The notes under the pieces were generated by a model that did not search any database, was not told the DNA's origin, and worked only from the letters and a program-made list of their open reading frames with translations. Positions 33,601 to 42,640 of a stretch of 64,000 bases of DNA are shown one piece after another. How positions within the stretch are numbered: the first letter of the stretch is position 1; the number at the start of each line of letters is the position of its first letter. The stretch is from Globisporangium splendens (taxonomy: Eukaryota; Oomycota; Peronosporomycetes; Pythiales; Pythiaceae): positions 434,001-498,000 of the forward strand of contig VFIW01000021.1 of assembly GCA_006386115.1 (NCBI GenBank), read 5' to 3'. A program made the translations under genes and the position numbers.

Positions 33601-33884
33601 TCCTCGGCGACGGCAGTGCTGTTTGTGGGGCGGAAGAAGGAGCAGAAGTCGAACTCGCTCGGATTGTTCAAAAACAGCAGCGTCTCAGGCGCGTTTTCAT
33701 CGTTGTCGTTCGCTTCACAAAGCGAGACCGTTGTGGGTGCCACACTGCGGTGCCGCTGCCAGAAATCGGACTTGGAGGATTTGTTGGAATGGAGTGGCGT
33801 TGTCGCGCCTGCGGTCTCCGACGCTCTCGCATCCGCGGACGTGGCCGACGATGTGCGCAGCGACGCGTCATCGCCCGAGCTCAT
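30627..33884 (-). CDS. Multi-FHA, double cNMP-binding-like domain protein
   Basis: One open exon of 1085 aa from ATG 33884; upstream in-frame codons exist, but this is the first ATG. Residues about 130-210 look like an FHA domain (FIGRENG, LIHAEI, DNNSSSGTS). A second FHA-like unit lies near 325-405 (VYPIGSSPMCDIHV, VHPVHARI). A third, weaker one spans about 440-545. A cyclic-nucleotide-binding fold lies at about 565-695 (SGDTIYDEGD, FLFIVVSGEV, FFGEVCLRG), followed by a second, more divergent one at about 715-850. A final FHA-like domain spans about 960-1042 (TVGGILSDADIEL, WGTFVRL). The cassette lacks the Pro-Arg that holds cyclic phosphate, so cAMP binding is doubtful. The last ~40 codons, after AAFP, contain AATAAA and may be intron or 3' UTR, so the true stop is uncertain. 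FHA domains bind phosphothreonine; a signalling scaffold is inferred. Confidence 0.75.
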   Translation of the reverse strand: MSSGDDASLRTSSATSADARASETAGATTPLHSNKSSKSDFWQRHRSVAPTTVSLCEANDNDENAPETLLFLNNPSEFDFCSFFRPTNSTAVAEDGATSPAQKEKRRLRAREELCLMASKTAHRVRKSWFLSPGFIGRENGEHTLVMTKDPSMDLIHAEILVDGDDYLIRDNNSSSGTSLCLTTINRHHPQRDGFRLRNGDLFWLGLNAKVVVHDVCTAPSLTRRVDVFQQKLLQLNEHAVESDGDEDVESLGTPHPESNTATANKPRRVHFRGVADAADGSPIVGNRYKRKKKKVGNAYVDQTPISLNLSLTVEDKEIHKELQLSGKQVYPIGSSPMCDIHVAADGVHPVHARIVFDGFFFLLQDLSFEENPKRKTRVSLHQPTRIGRGDCLLFGTCVLHVVNVYRAFHDHEPDMKEVAFKCRMLRPSKQKSRSKEKYIPFGFCHHVQDPFVFGKGRHCEGHIFTAALNVEQFAIQLDHGSCSLVLRAGGINQDMYFLLGRDCIPHETTHRSDLVRYTSEALMLVEGSVFKCDNTEIEVVYVKHEAAAAVAARADEVRENAQLLGKMPWIQQIAKDRQEIENVAKRGQRLQLQSGDTIYDEGDPATFLFIVVSGEVELMARCNTFSQTWWLSLVEGYLASFDSGTESVEPHAEQVTTGSFFGEVCLRGLGLEYSENAKALSDCVLLAISREDICGYFSHYMDIIIPHLEYESHKELLQKLHLHVPWLQDLSYQELRILASKAEYATYEQGDAVIENGLFKIDNISRTGGLLLLGYGRAELLGKSNPDQPSDDKDTLLQLRIWKPNEPILSTTACPLEDAFYNVRAWSRVECYYLDDAHISHLVKFSHKGRALSTREDRMATGGLPRLRHASSNRRSSFATLQQRSRHSQIVMISAPGADDEEHDLEDADMEDLNDPAQKWRRKKRNKHLLEKTILETQQNSDLVNALVMYVLSGAKRGDIHVVRNIATVGGILSDADIELNDRYVSPQQAVIQHREGRFWLYDTASEWGTFVRLEENQCIQVYPGDVFNADDVEFTCLAAFPVRKKTQICYINKDLFPSCGWCCVAGTNEHKDVDGWLTREFVY

Positions 33885-34999
33885 TGCGGGACGAAAGGTC
33901 AGTAGAGGCAAAAGCACAGGGCTCCCTACGAGTTCGAGTTGTCAAGTACGACACCGGGGTGAACGACGCAGCACGGGACGCATCGACGGACTCCCTTCAC
34001 CTAATACCAACAACGAAGTGCGGTCCACGTCAGTCACGGGATGGCGTACAATGCAGGGGAAGTCGTAATTATAGCATGTTCTTGTTCTCCAACAAGCATG
34101 GCGGAGGGAGAAGCAAAACAGCTTTCGGAGCGTATTTATACATTGAGTTCTGTGCAACAGCGTTGGCTGGTTGACTGATTCCTGCACACCCTGGGCATTT
34201 ATACCACACGCAAAGAACCCAACGCGCATTCCAACCAAGTGCCGATACACGACAAGACATTCTCAAGTTGCTCGCCACTAGCGTCAACAAGACAGGCTCC
34301 TGCTAGTAGAGATGACAAGCTCTCTTTTGCCAGCTCCAGAGTCGAAAGCGCGCAATGCACAGCAATTCCATGCGATGAGAGCCGACAGTCTCCTGCTGCG
34401 TTTGAGCAAAGGTCAGCCAAAAGAGCGTGAGTAGACAATCACAAAAGGCAGTATTCGTAGTAAGCGCCAGTCCAGTCAATGAGATGAGCAGTGCGGCTGC
34501 CAGGGAGAGTAGAGAGAAAAAGAGAGATCAATGCGCTTGGCTACTCAGGAGTGCTGCATGGTTCGCCCACGAACTAACCTCATGGAGACATTGAATCCTT
34601 CGTGTGCATGTATTAATACCCGCTGAGCAGACCAATCATAAGCACTCGCGTCTCTTCGCTGACCAATCAAACGCATCAAAATCAAGAACGTTCGGAGTGT
34701 CGTTGTCAAAGACATCCATCCCACCAATCAGCGACGAGGATTCTGCGAACGTTGGTTTTGTAGCCATTCAAAGTGGATGCGAATGTTGCACCTGAAAAAT
34801 GAAAATGCCCTGCGAATTTGCTCACATGAGTGCTGCGGCAGTGACGCGGGGACCGACGAGTACGGTTGAATTAACGTTTTGAAGTATCCATCCATCTGAC
34901 TAGGAAGACTCGGTGGTAAACTGGCACCACCTCATTATTCAATCTTTCTTCTCCAGTTCACAGCCCCGACAAAGCAAACTTGCGTCGTCCTCAATCAGC
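33885..34999. promoter_or_regulatory. Divergent intergenic region with CCAAT boxes
   Basis: About 1.1 kb between outward-facing genes. Forward CCAAT motifs occur near 34629, 34660 and 34721, within 100 nt of each other. CTCATTATTCAATCTTTC near 34931, about 70 nt before the next ATG, resembles an oomycete initiator but deviates at one or two positions. No credible coding frame. Confidence 0.5.
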
Positions 35000-35804
35000 A
35001 TGGGTAACAAAGTGATCGCGGACGCGTACATGCGCGACAGCAACGACGCTCTCGACTTTCAAGATATTGCCGATGCCGACTTCGACTTCATCTCGGTCGC
35101 AGTTCGCGACGCCAGCAGCTACACGACGCCAAGTTCTCGTGCATTCGTTCCAACCACCAAGATGGTCGCTGTCGCGCCAGTCGACCTTAGTCCTCTCAGT
35201 TTTGGTAAGGTAAGTGTGAAGGCGCTGACGACCACGAGCCTGCCCAAGAATGCCCCAACATCGCCAACGACCGAAGAGCAGCCTCCGTTGAGCTTCAACG
35301 ACCGCCTCCACATGTTCAAGTGGGACCCCGAAGACATCACCGTGGGTGGCGTACAGTTTTCTGAGATATGACTCGTTGTCGAGCACCTCCACCACGTCGT
35401 GCGAGGGTTTGTCGGATGATGACGATGAGATCTCGATGGATTACTTTTCGTCCGCAAACACCGCGTGCGTCAAGACGAGCGACTGCCTTTGCCACTGCGG
35501 CAGTTTCCCCGTTTACAAGGAGATCGAGACCGAGGTGACGAACTCCAATTGCTGGACGAACGAACGCGAGCGCCAGAGTATTTGCCGAATCCTGCAGGCG
35601 TACTCGACGTACAACGAGGTCGCTGGGTTCACGAAACCGATGATCTCGTCGGTGGAAGAGTGTTTGCTCGTGTTCCACGGCGACGAGAATGCCGCATTCA
35701 ACGCGTTCGTGGTGATTGGTAAAGAGAAATGGCGGGGATCAAGAGAATCGAAAGCTGCAAAAAAAGTAGCTGGAAGCGAATCGGAAGCCTGGGAACTCGC
35801 CTAA
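35000..35804 (+). pseudogene. Degenerate TBC (Rab-GAP)-like gene, disrupted or alternatively spliced
   Basis: Frame 1 opens at ATG 35000 (MGNKVIADAYMRD, a possible N-myristoylation start) and stops at 35369-35371. A second frame, open to 35804, carries a TBC-like core: CRILQAYSTYNEVAGF, then SSVEECLLVFHGDENAAFNAF, resembling the RVL.AYS.YN..VGYCQGM and AF..F steps of Rab-GAPs. The frames can be joined by assuming a one-base frameshift near 35345. They can also be joined by removing intron 35210-35333 (GTAAGT...AAG), which is in phase. The catalytic Arg of IxxDxxR and the Gln of YCQGM are absent (the corresponding stretch reads FTKPM), and the domain stops about halfway. Either a pseudogene or a catalytically dead TBC-like protein. 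Weak but real domain resemblance. Confidence 0.5.
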
Positions 35805-36545
35805 ATATTGCACATGGGGTGGATTGCGAACTCTCACGTTCAGCAACGAAAGGAAACGCGAGAGCACGAGAGGCGACATCGATGCGGAGCCGCCGGGCAA
35901 AGTACGCGCGCTTTTTTCTCGTAACAAAAGAGCGCGTTGGAAATCCCCAACGCCTTGCAGTTTGACACATTCGAAGGAGGTCCTCATCACGATCCCCTCT
36001 GGTGCACTGCTTCGCCCATTGCTGGGTTGCTCTCTCGTTGTTTCGTTGTTCTGCGTCGTTGCGGACCCCAGCCGCCTATCCGAACGTTGGCAGTTGTGCC
36101 ATCGCTTCGTGAGGAAGGCGAAGTCGATTTTTGGTCAGTACTGCCCTCGTCACGGCGTGGAACCTGCAAAAACAAACTCAGCCTCCCTCTCAAGAGTCCC
36201 CATTCCGGCAAACGAATCAAGTCCATCGACTCTCGCATGCCCTCTGGTCTCCCCGGAGACGCGCCAATGCACATAAGAAGCAAAGTCCGCTTTTCCTTCC
36301 AGCCAGTGCTCGAAACCATTCGGATAAATCCATTTTTGCCTCTCACTTGAACCCAATTTTATCAGTCGTATTTATTCCTATCACAACATAAAATGAGCCA
36401 CCCATTTTGCGCTGCTCTATTCTATGCCTCACTTAGCATAGAACTGCTCTATTAGAACGCAAGCACTTCACCAACCACCTTCGCGCAACCTTCGGCGACC
36501 TGCACACACACATTTACTCGCTCAGAAGAGAGGGAGAACACAAGC
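35805..36545. other. Intergenic region before PTRH2
   Basis: About 740 nt between two same-direction genes. Overlapping short frames occur on both strands without family resemblance. If the TBC-like gene once continued, its missing 3' half might be expected here, but I found no matching TBC motifs. Confidence 0.4.
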
Positions 36546-37309
36546 ATGGAAGAGATCGCGTGGAAGTGCTCGGTGGCGTTCCTGCTCGGCGCCGCGACGC
36601 ACTATGTGATCTCGCGCCACGTGCTGAGCGACGACAGCAGCAGCGCGTGCGCTGCCGCCACCCCCGCGAGTGCGGATTCCGCGAAACCAGCAGTAGATGC
36701 GGCAAAGGATTCGCCCGAGGAAGACGCCGACGAGAACGAGTCGGACTCGTCCGACGACGACGGCGACTGGGAAGGCATGGACGAGTCGCAGAGCTGGCAG
36801 CCACACAAGATGGTGCTCTGCGTGCGCACGGACCTCAAGATGGGCAAAGGTATGCGTGCTGTTGCGTTTGGGATTGTATGAGACGTGGGCATTGGGCTGA
36901 CGCACATGCAATGTGTGGCTGACTCCTGCAGGCAAGATCGCTGCGCAGTGCTGCCATGCGACTCTGGGCGCGTACAAGCGCGCCGTGAAGCGAGCGCCAA
37001 AGGCCATGCGCGCCTGGGAGATGCTGGGCCAGGCCAAGGTCTGCCTGAAGGTCGACTCGGAAGAAGAGCTCTTGAACCTCGCTGCCAAGGCGTCCGAGCA
37101 CGGACTGATCAACTACGTCGTGGTGCGTACTACATGTGACGACGTTGCCATTGCGACCGATGTGCTTACTGTCATTCTTTCATAATCTGCGTGTGTAGGT
37201 TGACGCTGGACGAACGCAAATCGCGCCAGATTCCAAGACCGTGCTCGGCATTGGTCCGGCGCCAATTGATGCCATCAACGAAGTCACTGGCCACCTCAAG
37301 CTTATGTAA
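36546..37309 (+). CDS. PTRH2: Peptidyl-tRNA hydrolase 2
   Basis: PTRH2 (archaeal/eukaryotic Pth2 fold) cleaves peptidyl-tRNA released from stalled ribosomes. Exons 36546-36849, 36932-37122 and 37199-37309 encode 201 aa. Residues about 5-25 form a hydrophobic N-terminal anchor ([16 protein letters not shown]), as in the mitochondrial outer-membrane Bit1/PTRH2. A Glu/Asp/Ser-rich linker runs to about residue 80. The catalytic domain has [33 protein letters not shown], a central KVDSEEELL segment, and the C-terminal [20 protein letters not shown], which are Pth2 hallmarks. The domain is complete and the protein should be active. Confidence 0.95.
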
Positions 37310-37539
37310 TCTCGCTTGCATGGCAACCAACAGGAAAGGCGTTCGATTCAACGACACCGGCGGTATGGGCCTCTCCGTCGAACAGGCATGAACTCATGGG
37401 GCGTTGCTGTTTTGTGTGTCGCGCTGCATGCAACGCCCGATGAACAGCAATGTGATAATACTCGTCCCTTTATAAACACCACCTGAAAGCAATTCATCCC
37501 TGAAGACGCTGCCTAGGAAACTTGATTGTTGATGTCCCT

Positions 37540-39357
37540 CTACAACATCGGGAACAATCCCTCCCGCTCACGGTCGCGTTCCTCTGGACTCTTCACGACG
37601 CCACTTCCCCGCAAACCACGCAGCACTGCGAGCACCACCGCAATCCCCACTACAGTTGCGAGAACAGTCATGAGGATCGCAACGCACACGTCCAACGGCG
37701 CCAAGTTGTACGGTGAAGCATTGACTTTGTTGCTCGCCTCGACAATCTTGGAGACTGACTTTGCGCCGTCCACGCACGCGAGGTACTCACCCTTTGTGCT
37801 CCACCATTTCATCGAACACAACGTGTTGGCGTGGCAAATGTCCGTGGTGCAAGGTGGCGCGCGGTACGACTGCGCCTTCATGTTCCAGTAGTACGCTTCG
37901 AGAAGAGACGAGTCCGCTCCAACGCGCTGGTAGAAACCCGTCAGATCCGATCTTGAGAGTGCCTTCAAGCCGTAATTCCTGCACATTTCACACACACACA
38001 CAGCGATGGAAATCAGCATCACACATCAACGTAAAAAATACTGCCGCACACGCATGAACGTACTCGCTGGCTTTGAAAAGGGGCTTCCAGTCGAGCGTTT
38101 GGTCGACTTCCGAGATGTTGGTGCCGTAGACCGTGAAGTCCAGCACTTCGTACGTGCTCGCGTTGTAATCCCAGACCATGAACGACGGATTGTTCCCAAA
38201 CAACGGTGAGATCGAGCCCGAAACAAACAGCGGCACGAGCTCGAATTCCGTCGCGTCCGACGAGATCGGAGGAATGCGAAACTCGACACTGTGCACATGG
38301 CCAAAGAACTGCGCCTTGATCACATCAGGAAACTTGCCCACGATGCTTTTGTATCGGTTGATGTAGGGCACGTGCCACTGCGGATTCCCACCGTACGAAT
38401 CGACAATTGGCGCGATGTGACCTGTGATGTACGCAAATTTGCCTTGCTTTTGCAGATCCGTGAGCGTCGCGTTCAGCCACGCAAACTGGCCAAACGGGTC
38501 TTCAATGCCCGACGTGTCTGGCAAATGACTTGGCTGTATAGCGGGAAGACAAGAGAAGAAACAGTGAGAAGCATGAAGAGCGGACAAAGGTCAACAAGCC
38601 TATCGCAGCGTACCGAATATGGAACGGTGTTGAGCGTGAGCACGAGCAGCTTCTCGTCGAGTTCGTACGTCAAGTAGCCCTTGCGGTTGAACGCCTCGAA
38701 ATCCGATTGCGAAAGCGATTCACTCCAGATCTCAGATATCTTTTGAATGGACGGGTTCGCGTTCTTCTGCGGATTCGTCACCTCCATGTAGTAGTCTGGG
38801 TCTAGTTAATATTTCCGCGCAGAATACACAAACAAAGAATCGTGAGTCCTCGGCGATCCAATCACAATAGATACACTAGCCCTCTCAAGCCAAAAAGCGC
38901 TCTAGAGTGGACTCTATACATCAACGCAGTCCAACGTACTCCCATCAGCGTTCCCGATAATCGCCGTAGTCTCGAGCATCTTGCTTCCATGCGGCGCATA
39001 GAACTTCTCAATCGTCTTCACATTCGTCTCGAGCGCCTTGGCGATGTACTCGTCCGAGAACATACCGTGCGCGACGTGGTCGCCCGTGTACAGGAAGAAG
39101 TCCGGGTTCGGCAGCACTTGCTGCGCGTACGTGAGCGCGGACTCGAGCAAGCGCACAGGCGCGTCGCGTCCGTAGTGGAAGCAGAACGCCGCCGAGTCGG
39201 CCGCGTCGAGCGACGCCGAGATGTTCAGATGCACGTCCGAGAAGTGCAGGATCTTCTTCACGGAAGATGAGGACGCCGTCGCAGAGATGGTCGCGCCCGT
39301 GGCGAACGGGGCGACGGCGCAGCAGAGCGCGGCGGCAAACGCTCCTGCGCGCACCAT
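37540..39357 (-). CDS. Acid-sphingomyelinase-like phosphodiesterase, C-terminally membrane-anchored
   Basis: Exons in transcription order are 39357-38940, 38801-38614, 38533-38064 and 37978-37540 (504 aa). An N-terminal signal peptide (MVRAGAFAAALCCAVAPFA) is followed by a calcineurin-like metallophosphoesterase domain of the SMPDL/ASM type. Metal motifs are HFSDVHLN, YTGDHVAHG, ITGHIAP and FGHVHS. A Cys-rich C-terminal segment (CTTDICHANTLC) resembles the ASM tail. A transmembrane helix at about residues 446-470 (VCVAILMTVLATVVGIAVVL) is followed by a short charged tail. The domain would therefore face the outside or the lumen. The family hydrolyses phosphodiesters in sphingomyelin or nucleotides. 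The GNHD motif reads GNADG here, so the usual catalytic His is missing. A decayed copy of the same gene lies immediately upstream. Confidence 0.9.
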
Positions 39358-39631
39358 TTTAGCCTGTGGTGGGTGAATGTGGGAATGAATCTGGTCATGG
39401 TGCGCGGTCCTGAAAAAAAGACTTGACGGAAGGGAAACTCACAGACGTTTTGCTTCAACAAACAGGTTAAATTAGTCCATAACACCTAATGTATTGAAAG
39501 CGAATATTCGCAGGAATCTATTTCGCAGGTGGGAAATCTATGACCCTTCCTTCAACATGATTGGATAAAAAAATCTCATAGGACCGTTTTTGAACGAAAT
39601 GAGGTGAAAAGAAAAGAAGATTGATCCTATT

Positions 39632-40813
39632 TTAGGCAGCCGTTGAGGACAAGCTGTCAAAGAACTGGTCGCACTCGTCGTCGACATTACTGGTGCTGCG
39701 GTTGCGCTTGAGGCGGTCCTCTTCCGAGATGTTGGTGCCGGAGACTGCGAAGTCCAGGGTGTCGTACGTCTCGGCGTCACAGTCCCAGACCGTGAAGGAC
39801 GGATTGCTCTTGAAGTATGGAGAGATGGAACCCGACAAAAACAGAGGAACGAGGTGAACGCTTGTGCTGCTGCTCGCATTCGACAATTTGGCTAGAGGCA
39901 CGCGCACTTGGATGCTCTGTACGTGGCCAAAGAACTACGCTTTGATCACGTCCGCGAACTGGCTGACGATGCTCTTGTACGTCTCGATGTAGCTCACTTG
40001 CCACTGCGGCTCTTTGACGAACGAGTCGACAATGAGAGCGATATGTCCAGTGATGTACGCGAATTTGCCCTGCTTCTGGAGACTCAAGAGCGTCGCATTC
40101 AGCCATGCGAACTGATCGAACGGATCCTTCACGTCTGTCGTGACAGGTGCGTGTTTGGGCTGCGGCAACAATGTCAATATGAGCAACTCGCCCCCGTGAC
40201 GATTCCAAGTATTGAGACAAAGGCGCTACTTACCGCGTACGGGATGGTGTTGAGCGTGATGCCGAGCAGCCTCTCGCCGAGGCTGTACGACAAGTAGCCT
40301 CTGCGGTTGAATGCCGTGAAGCCAAATGCAGTGAGCGAGTCCTTCCAGACCTCCGACACTTTTTCGATCGTCGGGTTCGCAATGCTATCTGGATCTGTGA
40401 GCTCCATGTAGTAGTTCGGATCTGAAATAGATGATACACAGTGCATGCAAGCACTTGTGAGTATGCCGTAAACCTCGGTTCTCCTCCTCACGTACTCGCA
40501 TCGTTGTTGCCAAGGATGGTGATTGCGTCGAGCGTTTTCGAGTCTGTTGTCGGGTAGTACTTCTCCATGGTCTCCACGTCCATTTGGACCACTCGCGTGA
40601 CGTACTCGTCCGAGAACTCGCCGTGCGCGACGTGGTCGCCTGTGTACAGGGACAGACTTGGCTCAGGGAGCACTTGCTTCGCGTACGTGAGTGCCGACTC
40701 GAGCAGCGCGAGCGATCCTGCATCTGCACTGAGTCCTCGTCCACGAGCGTCGCCGAGATGTTCAGGTGCACATCGGAGAAGTGGAGAATCTGCTTGACAG
40801 CCACTATTGGCAC
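39632..40813 (-). pseudogene. Decayed tandem paralogue of the acid-sphingomyelinase-like gene
   Basis: Same exon pattern as the neighbouring gene: remnants at about 40813-40496, 40421-40234 (188 nt, identical length to the intact exon) and 40159-39632. Several lesions are visible. No in-frame ATG or signal peptide precedes HFSDVHLN. A frameshift and small deletion near 40715-40740 separate HFSDVHLNISA from LLESALTYAKQVL. Codon 39935-39937 is TAG where the paralogue has CAG (VIKAQFFGH). The metal ligand motif FGHVHS has become FGHVQS. The Cys-rich tail and membrane anchor are lost. GNHD reads GNND. Together these make a functional protein unlikely, although splice sites are still recognisable, pointing to fairly recent decay. 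Confidence 0.88.
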
Positions 40814-41607
40814 GTGTGTGAGCTCCTGAGGTCCGGCATGCCGCTACCAAATAGCGAATTGGCCAAGGGGGGGGAGGAAGCCAATGGCTGAAAGAGGTCA
40901 CGTTGGAGCAAGGAATAGATACGATCCCATGCAGCCTTCTCGCGTTATGCGCTCCCTTCCATCGCACCACGCACCACATCGCCATGCAGTAGAGTGTGGC
41001 AGCATACTGCAAGAGCGAGAGAGAGAAACGAGGTCAGTCCATCAGGAAGGCGGCAAGTCCCGCTGACTGCGTGAGCACATGTGCAACACACACGGTGTGT
41101 ATCCATTTGACAGTTGAAGTGATTTGATTGGCTGATACTGCGCAGCAAGGCAACAATAATTTACCGTGATTTAGGGAGCCAAAGTGACCGAGTCAGTGGC
41201 AAAGCAGCCTTCCTCACTCTGCTTTTTATAGTTAGCTACATGCACACCTTTGAGACCCCATAGAGGATTTCGAAGTGCTCCATGAGGAACGAACGGATTG
41301 CAGTCGAGATGGACGCTCTCCAATGCAACTTTTCCAAGCGAAAATGCTCGAGTCATCATCCCAGATAACATCCGGAGCACTTCTCTTAGGTACGATTCAT
41401 ATTACTATACTCATCCCACTACTTCCGACTGATAGTCTTTTCTCATCGATCATTGGTGGAAATCGTGTGTTTTACATGATTGGATGAAATACCTGACGCA
41501 GTCCCGCTGCCAATCGTTTGGAGCCTTAGAACTGACTGGCCGAGTGCGCCTGTTGTGTGTGCGCTACTGCCCTAAACGAAGGCATTTTTCATCTGAAGAA
41601 AGGAACG
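40814..41607. promoter_or_regulatory. Intergenic region upstream of RPL23A
   Basis: About 790 nt. It contains ATTGG/CCAAT motifs near 41126, 41453, 41479 and 41511, and a FPR-like ATTTTTC at about 41584, some 20 nt before the ribosomal-protein ATG. A GA-rich patch lies near 41010. Part of the left end may be the ancestral promoter and signal-peptide region of the neighbouring pseudogene, now unrecognisable. Confidence 0.45.
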
Positions 41608-42284
41608 ATGGCAAAGACGAGCTCCGCCCCAAAGACTGCTGCTGGCAAGAAGGCCGCTGTCGTGTCCAAGAAGCTCACCAAGGGCTCGCACGGCAAGGTC
41701 ATCAAGGTGCGCACCAAGGTGCACTTCTACAAGCCAAAGACCCTGAAGTTGGCGCGCGCGCCAAAGTACGCCCGCAAGGCCGTGCCAACGCGCACCAAGT
41801 TGGACAAGTACCGCATCATCAAGGCTCCATTGACCACGGAATCGGCCATGAAGAAGATCGAAGACAACAACACGCTTGTCTTCCTCGTCGACCTCCTTGC
41901 CAACAAGCGCCAGATCAAGGACGCCGTCAAGCAGCTGTACGACATCAAGGCCGCCAAGGTTAACACTTTGATCAGGTAAAGCCCATCGCGTCGATGTGCT
42001 CGACCGAGGAACCCATGCGCATCCTGCTTCTCCCGGTTGGTCGAGTACAGAGCAGCGATCCTTGGAACCGCCTTCCTCGGTCACCATATCCCGCACCCTG
42101 TGTTTTGTGTGCATGTGTACATTAATTTGCTGGTTGGTTGTGAGAGCGTGGTTAATACTCACTGTATTGGCGTTTGTGCTTGTGCGTATTGAATAACAGA
42201 CCTGATGGCCAGAAGAAGGCGTACGTGCGCTTGACCGCCGACTACGACGCTCTTGACGTGGCTAACCGCATCGGAGTGATCTAA
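41608..42284 (+). CDS. RPL23A: 60S ribosomal protein L23a (uL23)
   Basis: Two exons, 41608-41975 and 42200-42284, encode 150 aa, close to the usual eukaryotic length (about 156 in human). The Lys/Ala-rich N-terminal extension is followed by the conserved [18 protein letters not shown] block, [37 protein letters not shown] and the C-terminal [20 protein letters not shown]. uL23 sits at the exit of the ribosomal tunnel and docks SRP and chaperones. The 224-nt intron is longer than most here, a common trait of ribosomal protein genes. The ATG is the first after the FPR-like element and starts MAKTSSAPK. Confidence 0.96.
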
Positions 42285-42640
42285 GCGCTTTTCGCCGTGT
42301 CCTATTGCTTTCTAGTGATAACAGAGATCTTTGCCATCCTAATCTAATAAAATGCGGTGCGTGCTGTTTGCTGAACAAGCGAGCGCACGCGTCGTGTCAA
42401 AAAAAAACAAACAAAGTGCGCTTGTTATCGAATTTCCTATTTGACATCACCGACTCTCAAAGCAAGCAAAGCAAACATGTTATTATTATTACTACTGTTG
42501 CCATTCACGCACGCGACTCAGAAGCCGCCTGCCATGAAGCGTCAACTGTGTGTGAAGCAACTCGCGTTCTTCTGTACGCGATTCCCATTTCTAAAAGTCG
42601 ACTATGGACAGCACACATGGGCCACGGCGGTTTAACGGAC
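42285..42640. other. Convergent 3' region RPL23A / striatin-like
   Basis: About 360 nt between two stop codons facing each other; expected to hold both 3' UTRs. A forward AATAAA at about 42346 could serve RPL23A, and an A-rich run lies near 42400. No coding signal. Confidence 0.5.

Noticed and set aside
25745..33884. A functional cAMP gene cluster (PKA-R near the cNBD protein)
   Set aside because: Other unrelated genes intervene and eukaryotic gene order rarely encodes pathways; the cNBD cassette in the second protein also lacks the phosphate-binding Arg.
32829..33905. 358-codon plus-strand open frame
   Set aside because: Antisense shadow of the FHA/cNBD gene; no recognisable domain.
35210..35333. 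Certain intron in the TBC-like gene
   Set aside because: The GTAAGT donor is good, but the AAG acceptor and the loss of a plausible coding segment (FNDRLHMFKWDPED) leave it unproven, so it is given only as an alternative.
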